Positions 1 to 11,593 of a stretch of DNA of 64,000 bases are shown here, piece by piece. This DNA is from Piper betle. Its lineage: Eukaryota > Streptophyta > Magnoliopsida > Piperales > Piperaceae. The notes beneath the pieces are model-generated. The model did no database searches and was not told the DNA's origin. It was given only the letters and a program-made list of their open reading frames with translations. The position numbers were made by a program, and so were the translations under genes. The DNA is taken from assembly GCA_033002965.1 (NCBI GenBank), contig JAURVB010008600.1, forward strand, positions 1 to 64,000, given 5' to 3'. The stretch's first letter is position 1, and each line of letters opens with the position of its first letter.

Positions 1-908
1 ACGTCCAGAATGAAAACTGATATAATATTTAAAATTTTGGGTACAAAATATTTAAAAAATGTTACAAAAATCAAGAAAAAGATCAACCTAATTTAAAATT
101 TGTCAAAGGCTCTAATAAAACTCTCTAGCTGCCACTTTTGACAATTGCAACAAAAAAGGAATTCTAGCAAACTTTCTTGAAATTTCATTAAAATTTTCTG
201 TTGTAAGTGTAACCAAACACTACAAAATTTTATTGTGCGAAGAGATATGCGGGAGGAGAGTCACACTGAGACTCCTCTATCTCAAAAGAAAAATGTTTCA
301 CCAAATCTAAGTTTTCACATTCCCGCCCACATTCAATAAAAATTACTTTTTTTATTCATCTACGATCTACATGAGATGATAATTGCTCAATGTGTGTGAA
401 GAACGTTGGTCATCAATGGTGGAATAACGGGATTTGTCTCAAAAGTTTCTCTCATATTCCCAACTCTATGAACCCTTTTTTTAATAAAAGGCCTGAATAA
501 AAATATTATTAGAAAAAATTATAATTGAGCGTTGGAATCCAAGTTTCAAAATTACAACAATTATCCCCTTTCAATGTCGTATGTATTTAATTTGGAAAAC
601 TTGGTTGTCTAGTTATAAGAATCGCATAAAGTTATTTAGCATATTCTAAACATGCCAATTAATTGGTTGGATACTTGAGCAAAGACGAAAAGACTATTGA
701 AGTTGATGTAGTACAAAATTAAGCATGGCCGTGGCGTATATATTATATATACTTTATAAGTAGCAAGTCATAATGAAGAAAATTATCAAAAAGCAATAAA
801 CGAATTTGAAGTAGAGATCATAAATTAGTAGATATATAATCATGATCTATAGATCAATCCAATGATAAAATTTTCAACAGGGCAACGGAATTTGGGCGTA
901 TGAGCTAG
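1..908. other. AT-rich non-coding stretch
   Basis: No open frame with recognisable protein content on either strand. Ordinary AT-rich plant intergenic DNA; no repeat or RNA gene recognised. Confidence 0.6.
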
Positions 909-1860
909 TTAATTGATAATGTTCATCAATTTACCGTCCTTATGATCGGACGGCCCAAGTTTAATGAAAAAAAATTTTCTACCACCCTCCTTCGCCAGCG
1001 GCCGGGCGGGCGGGGGGTGGGCAAGGTGGGGCGAGGGCGGCATGGGGGGCGGAGGAGAGTGGTAGGCGGCGGGTGGGAGGTGGGCGGGGTGGGGGGAGGT
1101 CGAGGGGAGGGCGGGGGTGGCGGGGCGTGGCGAGGGCGGGGCAGGACCAGGCGGACTCTTCCTCCCCCTCCCTCCTCCTCGCTCCCCGCAGCGGACGCCG
1201 CCGCCTAGTCGCGAATGCCAGTCCGCCCCGCTCCCCATCGACCCCGTCATCCCCGCCGCCGCCCTATCGCACCACCACCCCGCCACGTCGTCGCCCGTGG
1301 CAGCCGCCACCCCTTCGCGAGGGGAGGGACGCGCTTCCTCCCCCACCCTCCTCCTCGCTCCCCCGCCGTGGACGCTGCCGCCCAATCGCGGACGCCGCCG
1401 CCCAGTCCGCGGAACAAAATTTTTTTTTCCTATCGGAGCCGCCGCCGGCCAAATCCGGCCGCGACAGGCTGGACCTGACCGTCCCCAGACCAGATCTGGC
1501 CGGGGGACGGCCAGGTCCAGCCTGTCGCAGCTGGATCCTGGCCGGCGGTAGCCAGATTTGGCCGCAGCTGCCCACCCGTAGCCCGCCCGCATCTGGCGGC
1601 GTCCAGATCTGGGCGCCCTCCCTCCCTTGCCGCAGCCACGGCCAGATCTGGCCGCCCTCCCTCCCCCGCCACAGCGGCGGCACTCCACCTCGCCCCTCCA
1701 TATCATCTGGACCGTCCTTCTAATCGGACGGTCCAGATTAAATTAAAATTATTTGTTAAAAAAAAAACTAATAAATTTGGGCTGTCGTTGTAATCGGACG
1801 GCCCAGAATAAAAGGTGGCGCAGATGCGCTTCCCTGCCTCTGGCGCAAGGAAGTACCCCT
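909..1860. repeat. GC-rich repeat-derived island with CCGTCC/GGACGG palindromes
   Basis: A sharply bounded GC-rich block in AT-rich DNA. The left edge (about 934-955) and right edge (about 1709-1732) both carry a short palindrome with ccgtcc and ggacgg arms around a small AT loop; a related copy lies at about 1785-1804. Inside, a segment around 1159-1215 (cctccctcctcctcgctccccgc then ggacgccgccgcc) recurs in diverged form at about 1335-1415. Many long open frames exist on both strands, as expected from stop-poor GC-rich DNA; none resembles a known protein. Probably a non-autonomous transposon or retroelement tail; class not identified. Confidence 0.5.
1461..1528. repeat. Near-perfect 26-bp hairpin
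   Basis: Left arm 1461-1486 (gcgacaggctggacctg...) and right arm 1503-1528 are reverse complements with one mismatch. The 16-nt loop itself contains the palindrome ccagatctgg. Either strand could fold into a stable GC-rich stem. Confidence 0.85.
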
Positions 1861-1880
1861 ATATATATATATATATATAT
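1861..1880. repeat. (TA)n microsatellite
   Basis: Ten TA dinucleotides directly after the GC-rich island. They may be the tail of the repeat-derived block rather than an independent locus. Confidence 0.9.
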
Positions 1881-2084
1881 TACCAACATGCTTTTTGATC
1901 TTTATTTGACTACCATCTCAAGCTTTTACCAGTACTGTTCATTCAGTTACACAAATTAATTGTTGATTTGCTTGAATTATTTCCTGTCTTAAAGCCTATA
2001 AATTCACTGAATGTATATGTTTCTGTATTATCATAGCTAGAGGAACCACCCAATCAGTGGTAAGCTTGTTCAACATATCCAAAC

Positions 2085-2903
2085 ATGACAGTGCTTGCTG
2101 CAGCTTTCCTAGCCCGGCTATTGTTTTCAGGATTAGTAATAGCAGCAAGAAGAGTTCATGGCAAGCTTGATTACATGCTAAAAAATTTTCTTTCTTTTTG
2201 CTTTATGTTTTTAACTGCATCAAACAAATTACTCAAAGGTTTGATTGCATGGGGGAACTGTTGGCATTTTATATTCTGGTGGCGCAATATATTATTATAT
2301 ATTGCTTATATATATATAGTTAACATATCCTTCTGGTTTAATTGCTGATTATTTTTTAAAGGTTTGATTATTTTCCTAATTATCTACAAGGAATAAAGTT
2401 ATGCATAATATTGATAAAAAGAAATAAATAATTGCCCACAATTAAACTTACTAAGGGCAATGATGGCAATTTCACTTATTTTAAAAAATTCTCGTTATTA
2501 TGCATATAACTTTGCACCAGGCGGGTACTTATGAAAATAATTTAATAACTTTCGTATAAAAATAATTTAATAACTGTCGTATAAAGCTATTCAATTTTTC
2601 CGTCTAAAACAAATTCAAAGACCTTAGGTTTATAATTTTTTCCAACTTTATAACGATTCGGCTAAATTATTGTTTGCTAACATGTAATTTTTTGAATTTT
2701 CATCAGGAGAAGCACCAAATGAAGATGATACCTTGCTTGGACTAATTGGGAGCCCTGCAATGGCAGGGCCACCTCCACCAGCCCATGATCCAGCTATTCC
2801 TGCTGGATTAATGGTGGATCATGTTGCAGTACAAAAGCCCAAGTTAGAGGGTTTGATTAGTAATGGTTTAATAGTTCCTAAAGAAAGTGCAAAGCAATAT
2901 TAA
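2085..2903 (+). CDS. Possible two-exon small secreted or membrane-anchored peptide
   Basis: Candidate exons 2085-2160 and 2707-2903 join in phase (76 + 197 nt = 91 codons including TAA, 90 residues). Exon 1 gives an N-terminus starting MTVLAAAFLARLLFSGLVIAA, then RRVHG, like a signal peptide or anchor although it contains arginines. Exon 2 continues EAPNEDD, a PPPP-containing stretch and a polar tail. The junction needs a GC-AG intron (donor gcaagc at 2161, acceptor tcag at 2703-2706); no GT donor fits this frame. A GT donor at about 2060 (gtaagc) hints that another upstream exon structure is possible. I do not recognise the family. Exon 2 has weak resemblance (DD-x-LLG-x-x-G then a proline-rich run, same entry phase) to exon 5 of the EGF-like gene downstream. 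It could be a gene remnant. Confidence 0.35.
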
Positions 2904-4199
2904 AATGTACTCTTTATGTAAGGCAATGGTATCCATTTTTTATATTGTTTGGATTCCTAGTTGTAAAAACTATGCCGCTCATATTTTGGCTAATAGTTCT
3001 ACTGCTTGTAATTTTGTCACCGCTTAATGCAGTAAAACTTGTATTTGAAAAAAAAATTAATAAGGTGTCAACTATTATCATTTTATAAGCACGCAAAGGT
3101 TTTATTATATGTGTGATGGAAATGGATATGCAATTAATTAGGTTCTTAATCATATATATTATAGAAAATATTTCTGATCATTCCAGTGTAATTAGATGGA
3201 TTTGTGAAAAATAATTTTAATTTGCGTGAAATTTTTTAAAATCAAGCGCAATAAGTATGTATGTGTTGAATGATCAGCAGGATCATTTTGATAAGGATGA
3301 GGATAGGTTTAGGGTTAAATAAATTAACACTAATTGAATTGATCGCCCAAATAATGATTGATAATTAAATTTAGGACTAATTTCACTCTTCAAGGGGTTG
3401 GTGTACCTCCCGATCAATATATTGAGCACTAAAAGCTTCTCTTAACCTGATAATTTGTTCCTTTATTGAAAATAAAGTAAAAACTCCATCTCAATATAAG
3501 ACTTACGCAGGCATCGGACACGACCACATGAACTTGCCCGATTATAATTATTGTGATCTTAAATTCTTAATTAGAACTCTAAGTTAACTCGCGGAGTCAA
3601 TTCGAGTCAAATCCCATACGATAGTAATACTAAATTTTCACCCACATTGGACTTAATATACATCAAGTTGAGTAGACCGGACGAGGAGCCGAGTCGAAAG
3701 CAAGTTTTCAAACTATGAACACCACTAATCCTATTAATCCAATATCACGAGTTTAATAATATAACTATCAAACTTTTATGGTGATCACAGCTTAGGCAAT
3801 GCATGTTTCATGTATCTTTATCATGTACATGACATCTATTCAATCAATCACTAATAATTTCCAATTTGTCACTAGCAATTGTACTATAATAGCACGCAGA
3901 CAAAACTTATATGTTTCTACTTGTCCCTCCCATTGTTCTTACCACCAAAACATTGACATCGTAGGCTACCAAAATTACTTTTCTTTGGTTTCTGCTACAT
4001 CATGCCCAGATTGGAGAACTCTCCTGTTCTCTTGCCTCCGTTAAATAACTAACAACGTTCTTATCAACAACATTTATAATGCTTTGGAGAAAAGAAAAAT
4101 TACATACACACAAGCGCACACATTCATATATATAGAACATAGCTTGTTGTTTCTTTCTTGCCAAGTTGGAACTTCCACTAACTTGTAGCTGATCAAGTT
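2904..4199. other. Intergenic, non-coding
   Basis: AT-rich, no supported gene. The last ~150 bases would contain the promoter and 5' UTR of the EGF-like gene that starts at 4200; a tatatata run at about 4127-4133 lies at a plausible TATA-box distance. Confidence 0.55.
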
Positions 4200-7100
4200 A
4201 TGAGGCCTTTCTTCTTCACTCCGTCCTTACCCTCTTCATCATATCTTCTCCTTTGTTTGGTGGTCTTCATATGCTCCGGCCGCTTGTCTACAGCTACACC
4301 TAGTTTGGTGTCAGGTATATATCACTACAAGAAATATTTCATTAGTTTGCATAAAGGGTGCTGTTTTTTTTATGTAACAGCTTAATACCATGAACCTACA
4401 TTTGGTGTAGACTTAGTTATACAAAGTTGATCTTAGTTCAGAGCTCCCTTTCTATACATCCATGATGAAATGATCATTTGTTGCTGATTCAGATGTGCTG
4501 TGTAGTTTTGTCAATTGCGGGGAAGGAAAGTGTGTGGAATCAAACTCAATTCTTGGTTTTGATTGCAAGTGCAACACAGGATGGAAGCAGCTTCAGATTG
4601 GTTCTCTTGTTCTGCCTCCATGCATCCTTCCTAACTGTACTTTCTCTTTCTCTTGGTGCTTAGTATGTAAACTAATGAATTCAATCATCTCTTAAAAAGT
4701 AATTAACCAAAATTAAAAATTATAAATTAATCCCTAATAATATATTGATGTTACATTCCACTCATCTTAAAAAAATTTCACTCCAAAATTTCTTTTTATA
4801 CTTCGTGAACCTAATAATCTATATCTCCGACCATCTTACATGTTCTCAGTTGGCTCAAATACCACCAAGAACCACCCGTCCTAATTATTGCAACAATGGT
4901 TTTTATCATTTTTTTACAAGTGATTAATTAACAAAAATTCAATAATTGTAAGCCTGAAATAATTAGAATTAATTAGTGTAGAACTCAATTTAAAGCTTCC
5001 AATTATGAATTACCTCCCACAACATTGTAGCTTGTTAGTGTCTATATAGCTGCAGATATAATTACCCCCACAAGTATTAGGAGCTTATAATAACTCAGAC
5101 GTCAATAACTCCGTCACCGCTCGTGTATTACCTGTTAGTTCGAATGGAATCACATTGAAGAGTATCCCACATCAAAACTTTGTCATTAGAAATTACATAA
5201 ATAAATCTTAGTTTAAGATCAGTTTCCCCACCTCCTTTTAAATATTGGGGAAAAAAGAAAAAAGATTGATAGAAGTGTTGGGAGGGTAAGATCCCAATTG
5301 AAAAAGTTTTCAATTAAGATAATATAATTCGAAATATAATTGACTTCTTGTGAATGATTATATATTTAGTGAACCATAAAAATGATATCTGCACTATATG
5401 ATCTTCTAATTAAATTTTATTTTTTGTCACATTCATATGCTCGAAATATGTACCAGCCAAAAATTATGTTATAATAATATTGCAGGCACACTCATGCTTG
5501 GTTGTGGCAGCACTGCTCCATCTCCTCCTCCTCCGCCTCCTCCGTCTCCTCCGTCTATTGACTTATCAAATCGTAATACTCCCTTACATATTTAATAATT
5601 TGATATTAGTTGATCGTTTCCTGTATAGTACACTACAAGGAAACAAGGCATAAGTGACGACTAAATCTGTCACTGATTTGACGGAAATTTGAAGAAAATT
5701 TTTGTGACAAATCTAGAGCTATAGCAACAATTTTGTTGTCATCGATGCCCTGTTTTCTTATATTGGCAACACTTTCAATAACACCATTTTTATTTTTTAT
5801 TAAATTATTCCATTACGATATTTAATTACTGATTGTGTTTCATGATATTATCTTTCACCAAAATGACAATCTAATGTATGTACTCATTTCAGCTTGCAGC
5901 TATACATTTTGTGGTGATGGAACTTGTGTAAAAATTAACAAAACAAACTTCATGTGTGACTGCAATGATGGAGCTTCTAACTTGCTGAATTCCACAGAAT
6001 CACTTTGTTTGAAGGATTGTAAGAATGTTTGATGGTTGTTTTTACTGTTGGCCTATAATAAGAAATCTATTTTAAGGGATACATGCAATAAAAAACATAC
6101 GAAATATATATAGACCTTAATATCCAAGGATTGATCAATAATATTAAATATTACCCTAATACCATAGTTTAAAAATTTAAGACTTAACTTGACTCACCAG
6201 ACTGGGGAGTGGAGTTATAAACCAACTTGGACTCATTTGTACTTTTTTTCAATTCACTAAAAAAGATTAAGTAAAATTAGTTTATATTACTTCTTCTAAC
6301 ACTTGATATTGATAAATATAAGATTTACATATTTAAAAATATTTATTTAGTTAAACTAAATAAAAAATAAAATAGTTCAATAACTTTTATTACTTAACTA
6401 AGAGAATCAATCATAAAATTTGTCAATAAAGAGCCAAAAAAGAGTTAATGCATCAGTTAGAAATTAAGGTAGATTCTTTTAGAAGTGTAAACAAATAATG
6501 CTTTAGTTTCTGTCTTGTTCATACCCAGATATCATAGTTTTAAGCCTTACTTATATTGCGTATCGATGAAAAATCATTTCAAAAAGTATGTATATGATGA
6601 CAATGACAAAAAATTTCTTTCTACAATAGTAAGGAGGGCATTTCACATTAAAACAACACACTTTTTATATACATGGTTTTCCTACTATCAATTTTATAGG
6701 TTTATAGAATTAATTTGTGTTGCAACTTCTATCAGAAAGCTCGATAATAATGTTAGTTAATGTTATAGTTATGTTTCAAAAAAACGCAGGCTCTTTTGGA
6801 GATGATTGTATGCTGCTTGGATTTGGACACAATGGTAAACAAACTCCACAACCTCTACCTTCACCTTCAACACCATCGCTGTTGCTACTAGCCCCTCCTC
6901 CTGATCATGTTCCTAGTGGAGTTGGTAATCAAATAGTTGCTTATAAATTTTCTTGTTAATTCATTTAGTTTAATCTATTTTTTTGTGGTTGTTCTAATAA
7001 TGATAATAATGAAGATGATGATTGTTATTATTTCTATTATTATTATTACTACTACTACTACTACTATGTTTTAAATGTGATGCACTGTTTTGAATTTTAT

Positions 7101-7236
7101 ATTTCTGAAAATAATATTATTTTCAATTGTATTAACTTTGTTCATTATGTGATCAGGGTCATCCCAACAACAAAACAATTCAAAGAAGTTGAAAGGATTA
7201 ACCAAAAAAATTTTCAAGTCATGTTTGTTTATTTGA
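4200..7236 (+). CDS. Secreted cysteine-rich EGF-like protein, six exons
   Basis: Proposed exons: 4200-4314, 4493-4655, 5511-5572, 5893-6018, 6790-6924, 7157-7236. All introns are GT-AG, phases agree throughout, and the total is 681 nt (226 residues). Residues 1 to ~32 form a signal peptide with core YLLLCLVVFICSG. Module 1 (about 39-93) has C42, C47, C52, C63, C65, C82, C87 and C93 in an EGF-like pattern (VNCGEGKC, FDCKCNTGW, PPCILPNC). A proline-rich linker follows, then module 2 (PCSYTFCGDGTC ... CDCNDG ... CLKDC), then a second proline-rich segment and a short basic tail. This matches the plant family annotated as 'neurogenic locus notch-like' proteins: small apoplastic or cell-surface proteins of unknown function. 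Family recognition is from memory of the pattern. The gene looks intact. The 3' end of exon 2 and start of exon 3 were chosen because only that pair keeps both the NC-x5-C and the proline-rich reading frame. Confidence 0.8.
5631..5765. mobile_element. CACTA-type miniature transposon (intron 3 of EGF-like gene)
   Basis: Starts cactacaaggaaacaaggc; the reverse complement of its other end reads caatataagaaaacagggc. These ~31-bp inverted ends resemble CACTA (En/Spm) termini, which usually begin CACTACAAGAAA. Length 135 bp. Flanking trinucleotides are gta and gca, a possible 3-bp target duplication with one change. It lies inside an intron and leaves the reading frame unaffected. Confidence 0.65.
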
Positions 7237-9225
7237 TGGTTATTTATTATACATGAAGACCAAACTAAAGATTAAATTGTCTCTTGGACTCATTAAAAAT
7301 CAAAGTTATTATTATGACAAGTATTGGATATTGGACATATATACATGTATATATTGATAATTGTTTATTGTGTATTGTCATTAAGCATGAACCAGATTTA
7401 AAATTGGTCAAATAAAATTTAATGTTATTAGAGTTAAGAGCATTTCATATGAGTGTGGGTTATAATATGTGTAGAAACCTAAACACTTACTTCTAATATA
7501 TGATGAGATAAATTAGAATTAAGGGATAACTTAATGTTATGATTAGGCCTATATAAAGACTTAGTCCACGAGTTAGACAAATAATTTTCTTTTTTGACAT
7601 CCCATCACCAATATGAAATGAAGGCCGTACATAACAATTTAAAAGATCTAGATCCATTAGATTGAAGTATGCATTATACAAAATTCTTCATACAAGGTAC
7701 GCTTCCACACCTAGTTTTATTGCTTTTAATGATTTAACATGAAAAACAATCTCAGGATATTTATCAAGTCAATTTTTCCAACAAGTACTAAGAAGTGCCC
7801 TTAATATTTGACTTGGAGTTTATAAACATTTAGCTTGATTAAGCAAAATAAATATTTATAATTGCCTCAAAAATACTTCGGTATAATTTATTTTAAAGGC
7901 AAATACTTTGCCTAAATGGTGCATATGAGAATGATAAATATATACAATGAGTTATGCTACTTGCACCGCTTGTTTTCACCACTTTTGTGATTACCAAACA
8001 GTTATTAGATTATTCACACAGAGCAGTACTTGGATTATGCTTACACGATAACTTAAGTGGACGAATCAATCATAAAGTTAAGAAAAGTGGTAAAAATTTC
8101 AATAGTACATGACGTATTCATCGTGTATAATTTGTATAAAAATGTCCACTTTCAAAAGTATGAACAATATTCATGTATTAAAACATGCAACAATTTTGGA
8201 TGAATATATATTCGGTTGGTTTAGTTTTAAAATGAATTGAGCATCAAATTTGTAGTAGTTAAATATTTAATAAAATAATAATAATAATATAAAAGAGCCA
8301 CAAAAGACTTTTAGATATGTTTGCCTTCGGTTCTGAAGAAACACTGAATATTCTAAGAGGGAAACCTAATATCCTAAAAATATTACCTCATTTAGACAAA
8401 TTGAAAATCAAATCAAACCAAAATACTTAATTTAACCCCGTATGGTTCTTTGGTTTCATCAGTATTAAATCCCAGGCAAAAGAATATTCACCTAAGTGAT
8501 CTTATCATGTTGTGTGCTGCACCTGTAAGTTTTAAAGTAAAAGTAAATAAACCAATATTCTTAAGTATATTTGTTTTGTTAAAAACAAATTAATTATCTA
8601 TCATCATTTCAATTTTTGATTAGCAATACCGGAAAGAATTACATTCCAATTTAAAAATGGCATCATTGTTGAAATCAAATTGGAAAAAAAACAGATGGGC
8701 AAAAAATTAACAAAATAATGTTGGATGAATATAAATGATTATAAATGTCCTTTAAATATTGACATTCATATATGTTGGATGTTGATTCATTTAATGTTAA
8801 TGTTAGTGTATGTTGGGTGTTGATCTACTGACCATGCATGATTAATTAAATTTTTATGAACATTCTCTATATATGTTAAGCGAATACATAAACAATATAT
8901 GATGGATGTAAAAAAAGTGTACTTTCTCAATCACACTTATTCTTATTTGGTTTAAAAGAAAACAGGAAAAAAAGTATTTCTATTATTTAGGAAAACTCCT
9001 TTACAAGCAGTTATCCATAAAAAATACAAGGAAATTTTTCCATAAACACTTATCATGTAAAATGAAGAATACAGAGATCAACATTAATGCAACTGGATTT
9101 CATATAAATAGGAGATTATGTGATATAATGCTCCTTGCTTATAGTAATCTGCTTTTCTAATTTAGAACCTTACCCAAAAAGAAACTTGTAGCATATCAAA
9201 ATTATAATATGTTGAAAATTTTCAG
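7237..9225. other. AT-rich non-coding stretch after the EGF-like gene
   Basis: The first few hundred bases probably hold the 3' UTR of the upstream gene. The rest has no convincing coding frame or repeat signature. Confidence 0.5.
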
Positions 9226-9353
9226 GAGATATAGATGTGTTTGCATGGGTTAAAAATATGAGCCCTATATGTAGGATCGATGACTGTACATATGTGCAAA
9301 TGGGAAACACACAACTCAACCCTCAAAACTTTTCTGAGATAGTTTGCAGTTAG
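9226..9353 (+). pseudogene. Orphan exon-like open frame
   Basis: After an acceptor-like tttcag at 9220-9225, a 41-codon frame starting at 9228 stays open in AT-rich DNA. It contains VFAWVKN and PICRIDDCTY motifs and ends at TAG 9351-9353 with a C-terminal cysteine pair region (IVCS). No partner exon was found and the family is not recognised. It may be a gene remnant or chance. Confidence 0.2.
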
Positions 9354-9544
9354 TCATAGCATTAATAAGATGCGAGTGGATAAATCAGAATGGAGCGGTT
9401 AAGAAAGTAAAGAGCATGCAAACCAAAGAGATACACAATATTTACCCACGTTCCCAAATACTCCAGAGTTTAAGGTCCGCCTAGGATAGCCTCACTACCT
9501 TTTTATTTTACTTCTCACTTCAAATCTATCTACTAGCATTCTCT

Positions 9545-9935
9545 TCTGGAACCAGCAATACCAGATGACAGACTCTTGAAGTACAATAAACAAGATAGAT
9601 TTACACAGTATGCAAACAAGGTTTCTCCCTGGACAATCTCTACTACTCCTTTACCTACTTCTCCCCCAAGTCTATACCCTCACATTCCGTACTCTCAACA
9701 GAATCCGGTTACAGCAAACGATAAACTCTTGAAGTACAACAAACAAGATAGATTTTGCAAATACCTGGTCTTAACAATGTATGCAAACGAGATTTCCCCT
9801 CGGGCAATCTCTACTACCCCTTCACCTACTTCTTACTCCGAATCTATACAGTGAAATTTCGTTCCCTCCACAGAATCCAGTTACAGTAGATGACAGATTC
9901 TTGAAGTACAGAAAACAAGATAAATTTTACAAATC
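9545..9935. repeat. Three tandem diverged copies of a ~150-170 bp unit
   Basis: The landmark cttgaagtac(a)...aacaagatagattt occurs at about 9574, 9727 and 9899, each preceded by a similar (cca)gat(g)aca..c(t)c segment and followed by similar sequence (gcaaac-ag-ttt-cc-c). Spacings are about 153 and 172 bp. The block lies in LTR-like non-coding DNA; open frames across it are incidental. Confidence 0.65.
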
Positions 9936-10860
9936 AACAATAAACTATAGTAAGTCAGTTTTAGAGAATTTAAATATCTTTAAACCTTTTCTCCGACTGG
10001 AAAATCTTTCTGGGTCTTCTGAGCTTTCCAGATTTTTCTGACTTTTCTGAATCTCTTGAAGGCTTCCCTGCTGAGCTCTAAGGCATTTGATAACCAAGTA
10101 TGGGATTCGGGGGCTTCTGGATTGCCGTTTCAGAAAGCAAGCCAAAGCTCTCCTTATATAGCCTTCGGAGGACCAGATCGGTTGCAGTTCGGCAAGCCGC
10201 TGTTCACGATTAAATGTGGTCCAGTCTAGTCTATCCTTTGACGAACTGTATACATACTCCTCTGCTAATTGAGCCACGGAACGCACCAAACATTTAATAC
10301 AGCTAGGACGCAGTTTAGCTGGCCGAACTGCGCACTTTTGAGTCAGTTCACTCTGACGACGCGTGCAGTTCCCAGTTAGTTCCAAAGTTGATCAACAAAG
10401 TTGTTGATCGAATCTTGCCCATTTCGGTTTTAGTTAGCTAGAACGAAGTGTGTCCGAATGTCTCAGTTCGTCTGGCTTATGTGTTCCAACGAAGTGTCCA
10501 TATTATACAATTTAAAAAATCACACAGTTCGTTTGCAGCATAGAGTACACAGTTTGGCAACGCATTTCCGTACTTACTTGGGCCCTGCCGAAGTGCGCAT
10601 TTCCAGACGTGATCAATGTGTGCAATTTTGGTGATGAGCAGTTTGGCTCAAGTGATTTTCTATTCAGTTGGTTTAGTAGCAGTCGGTAGCAGCTCGGCTG
10701 GCGGATCTGTGCACGATCTGTCAATTTCCGAAGTTCATCATTTACTCACCTTTTTCAACACCGTAAAAATATTCAGAAAGTTTTCTCGGCGATTTACGAC
10801 TTTTACAAACATTTAAATAAACATTCAATAATCAAAACATTATTTAATTGATCATGATTT
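9936..10860. other. LTR-like non-coding sequence
   Basis: Moderately GC-rich block with recurring phrases such as gaacgaagtgt and cgaagtg, no credible protein. It resembles the regulatory part of a plant LTR, but no boundaries or target duplication were found. Confidence 0.3.
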
Positions 10861-11553
10861 TAATCATTTAAAACAAGGAACATAGAAATTTAACCCTAAC
10901 ATTATATACATGACCTACATCTCATATATAGATTATATGCTATGCCATTTATTTTTAGCAATTTAATGGGTTCCACATATCAAAAATTACATAGATAAAT
11001 AAAACAATAAGAGTAATTATAAATTCAACACAATCAAATGCTTTTAACACTTTCATCTTAATTATTGATGTTATTATAATAAAAAACAATTTCAAATGTC
11101 TATTAACTTGTGCATCTTTTGAAAATTTAAAAGTAAGTATTAAAAAATACAAAATTTTATCAACCTCTTACTTACATACCCTTTTTTTAATATATATAAA
11201 TATTATTTTATTAAACCCACTAAAAATATTCAAATTAAATATGTAGCTCATACAAGCTATATGAGGCATAACTCATATAAATTGTTCCCTTAAAATATTG
11301 TTATGTAATGTATTAAAAAACACTAAATAAAATTATTGCTAGCCTTTCTGGCTCTTATTTCTAGTTTTATTTGGTTTGAGTCTAGTTAGGTTTATAGCAA
11401 TATATGTAAAACACCAAAAATAACTAAGTTATTTTATTTAATATTTTGAAAATCTTAGAAACAAGTCTTAAATATTATCTAATTAAGTTCTTGTCTTCCA
11501 AATCTTAGTTAGTTAATTCTTATTAAAAATATAAGAATAATAATAAAGAAATA

Positions 11554-11593
<40 letters not shown>

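Noticed and set aside
909..1723. Long arginine/proline/glycine-rich open frames on both strands
   Set aside because: They overlap each other in several frames of a GC-rich repeat block and have no recognisable domain, as expected from stop-poor GC-rich DNA.
4322..4345. cactacaagaaat as a second CACTA terminus in intron 1 of the EGF-like gene
   Set aside because: Only one end is visible and no matching inverted end was found nearby.
5487..5510. Alternative acceptor at 5486 for exon 3 of the EGF-like gene
   Set aside because: It needs a phase that no upstream donor provides; the acceptor at 5510 keeps the conserved cysteine and proline-rich frame.
9945..10385. 146-residue minus-strand frame
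   Set aside because: Lies in LTR-like tandem repeat DNA, has no domain and no splice or promoter support.
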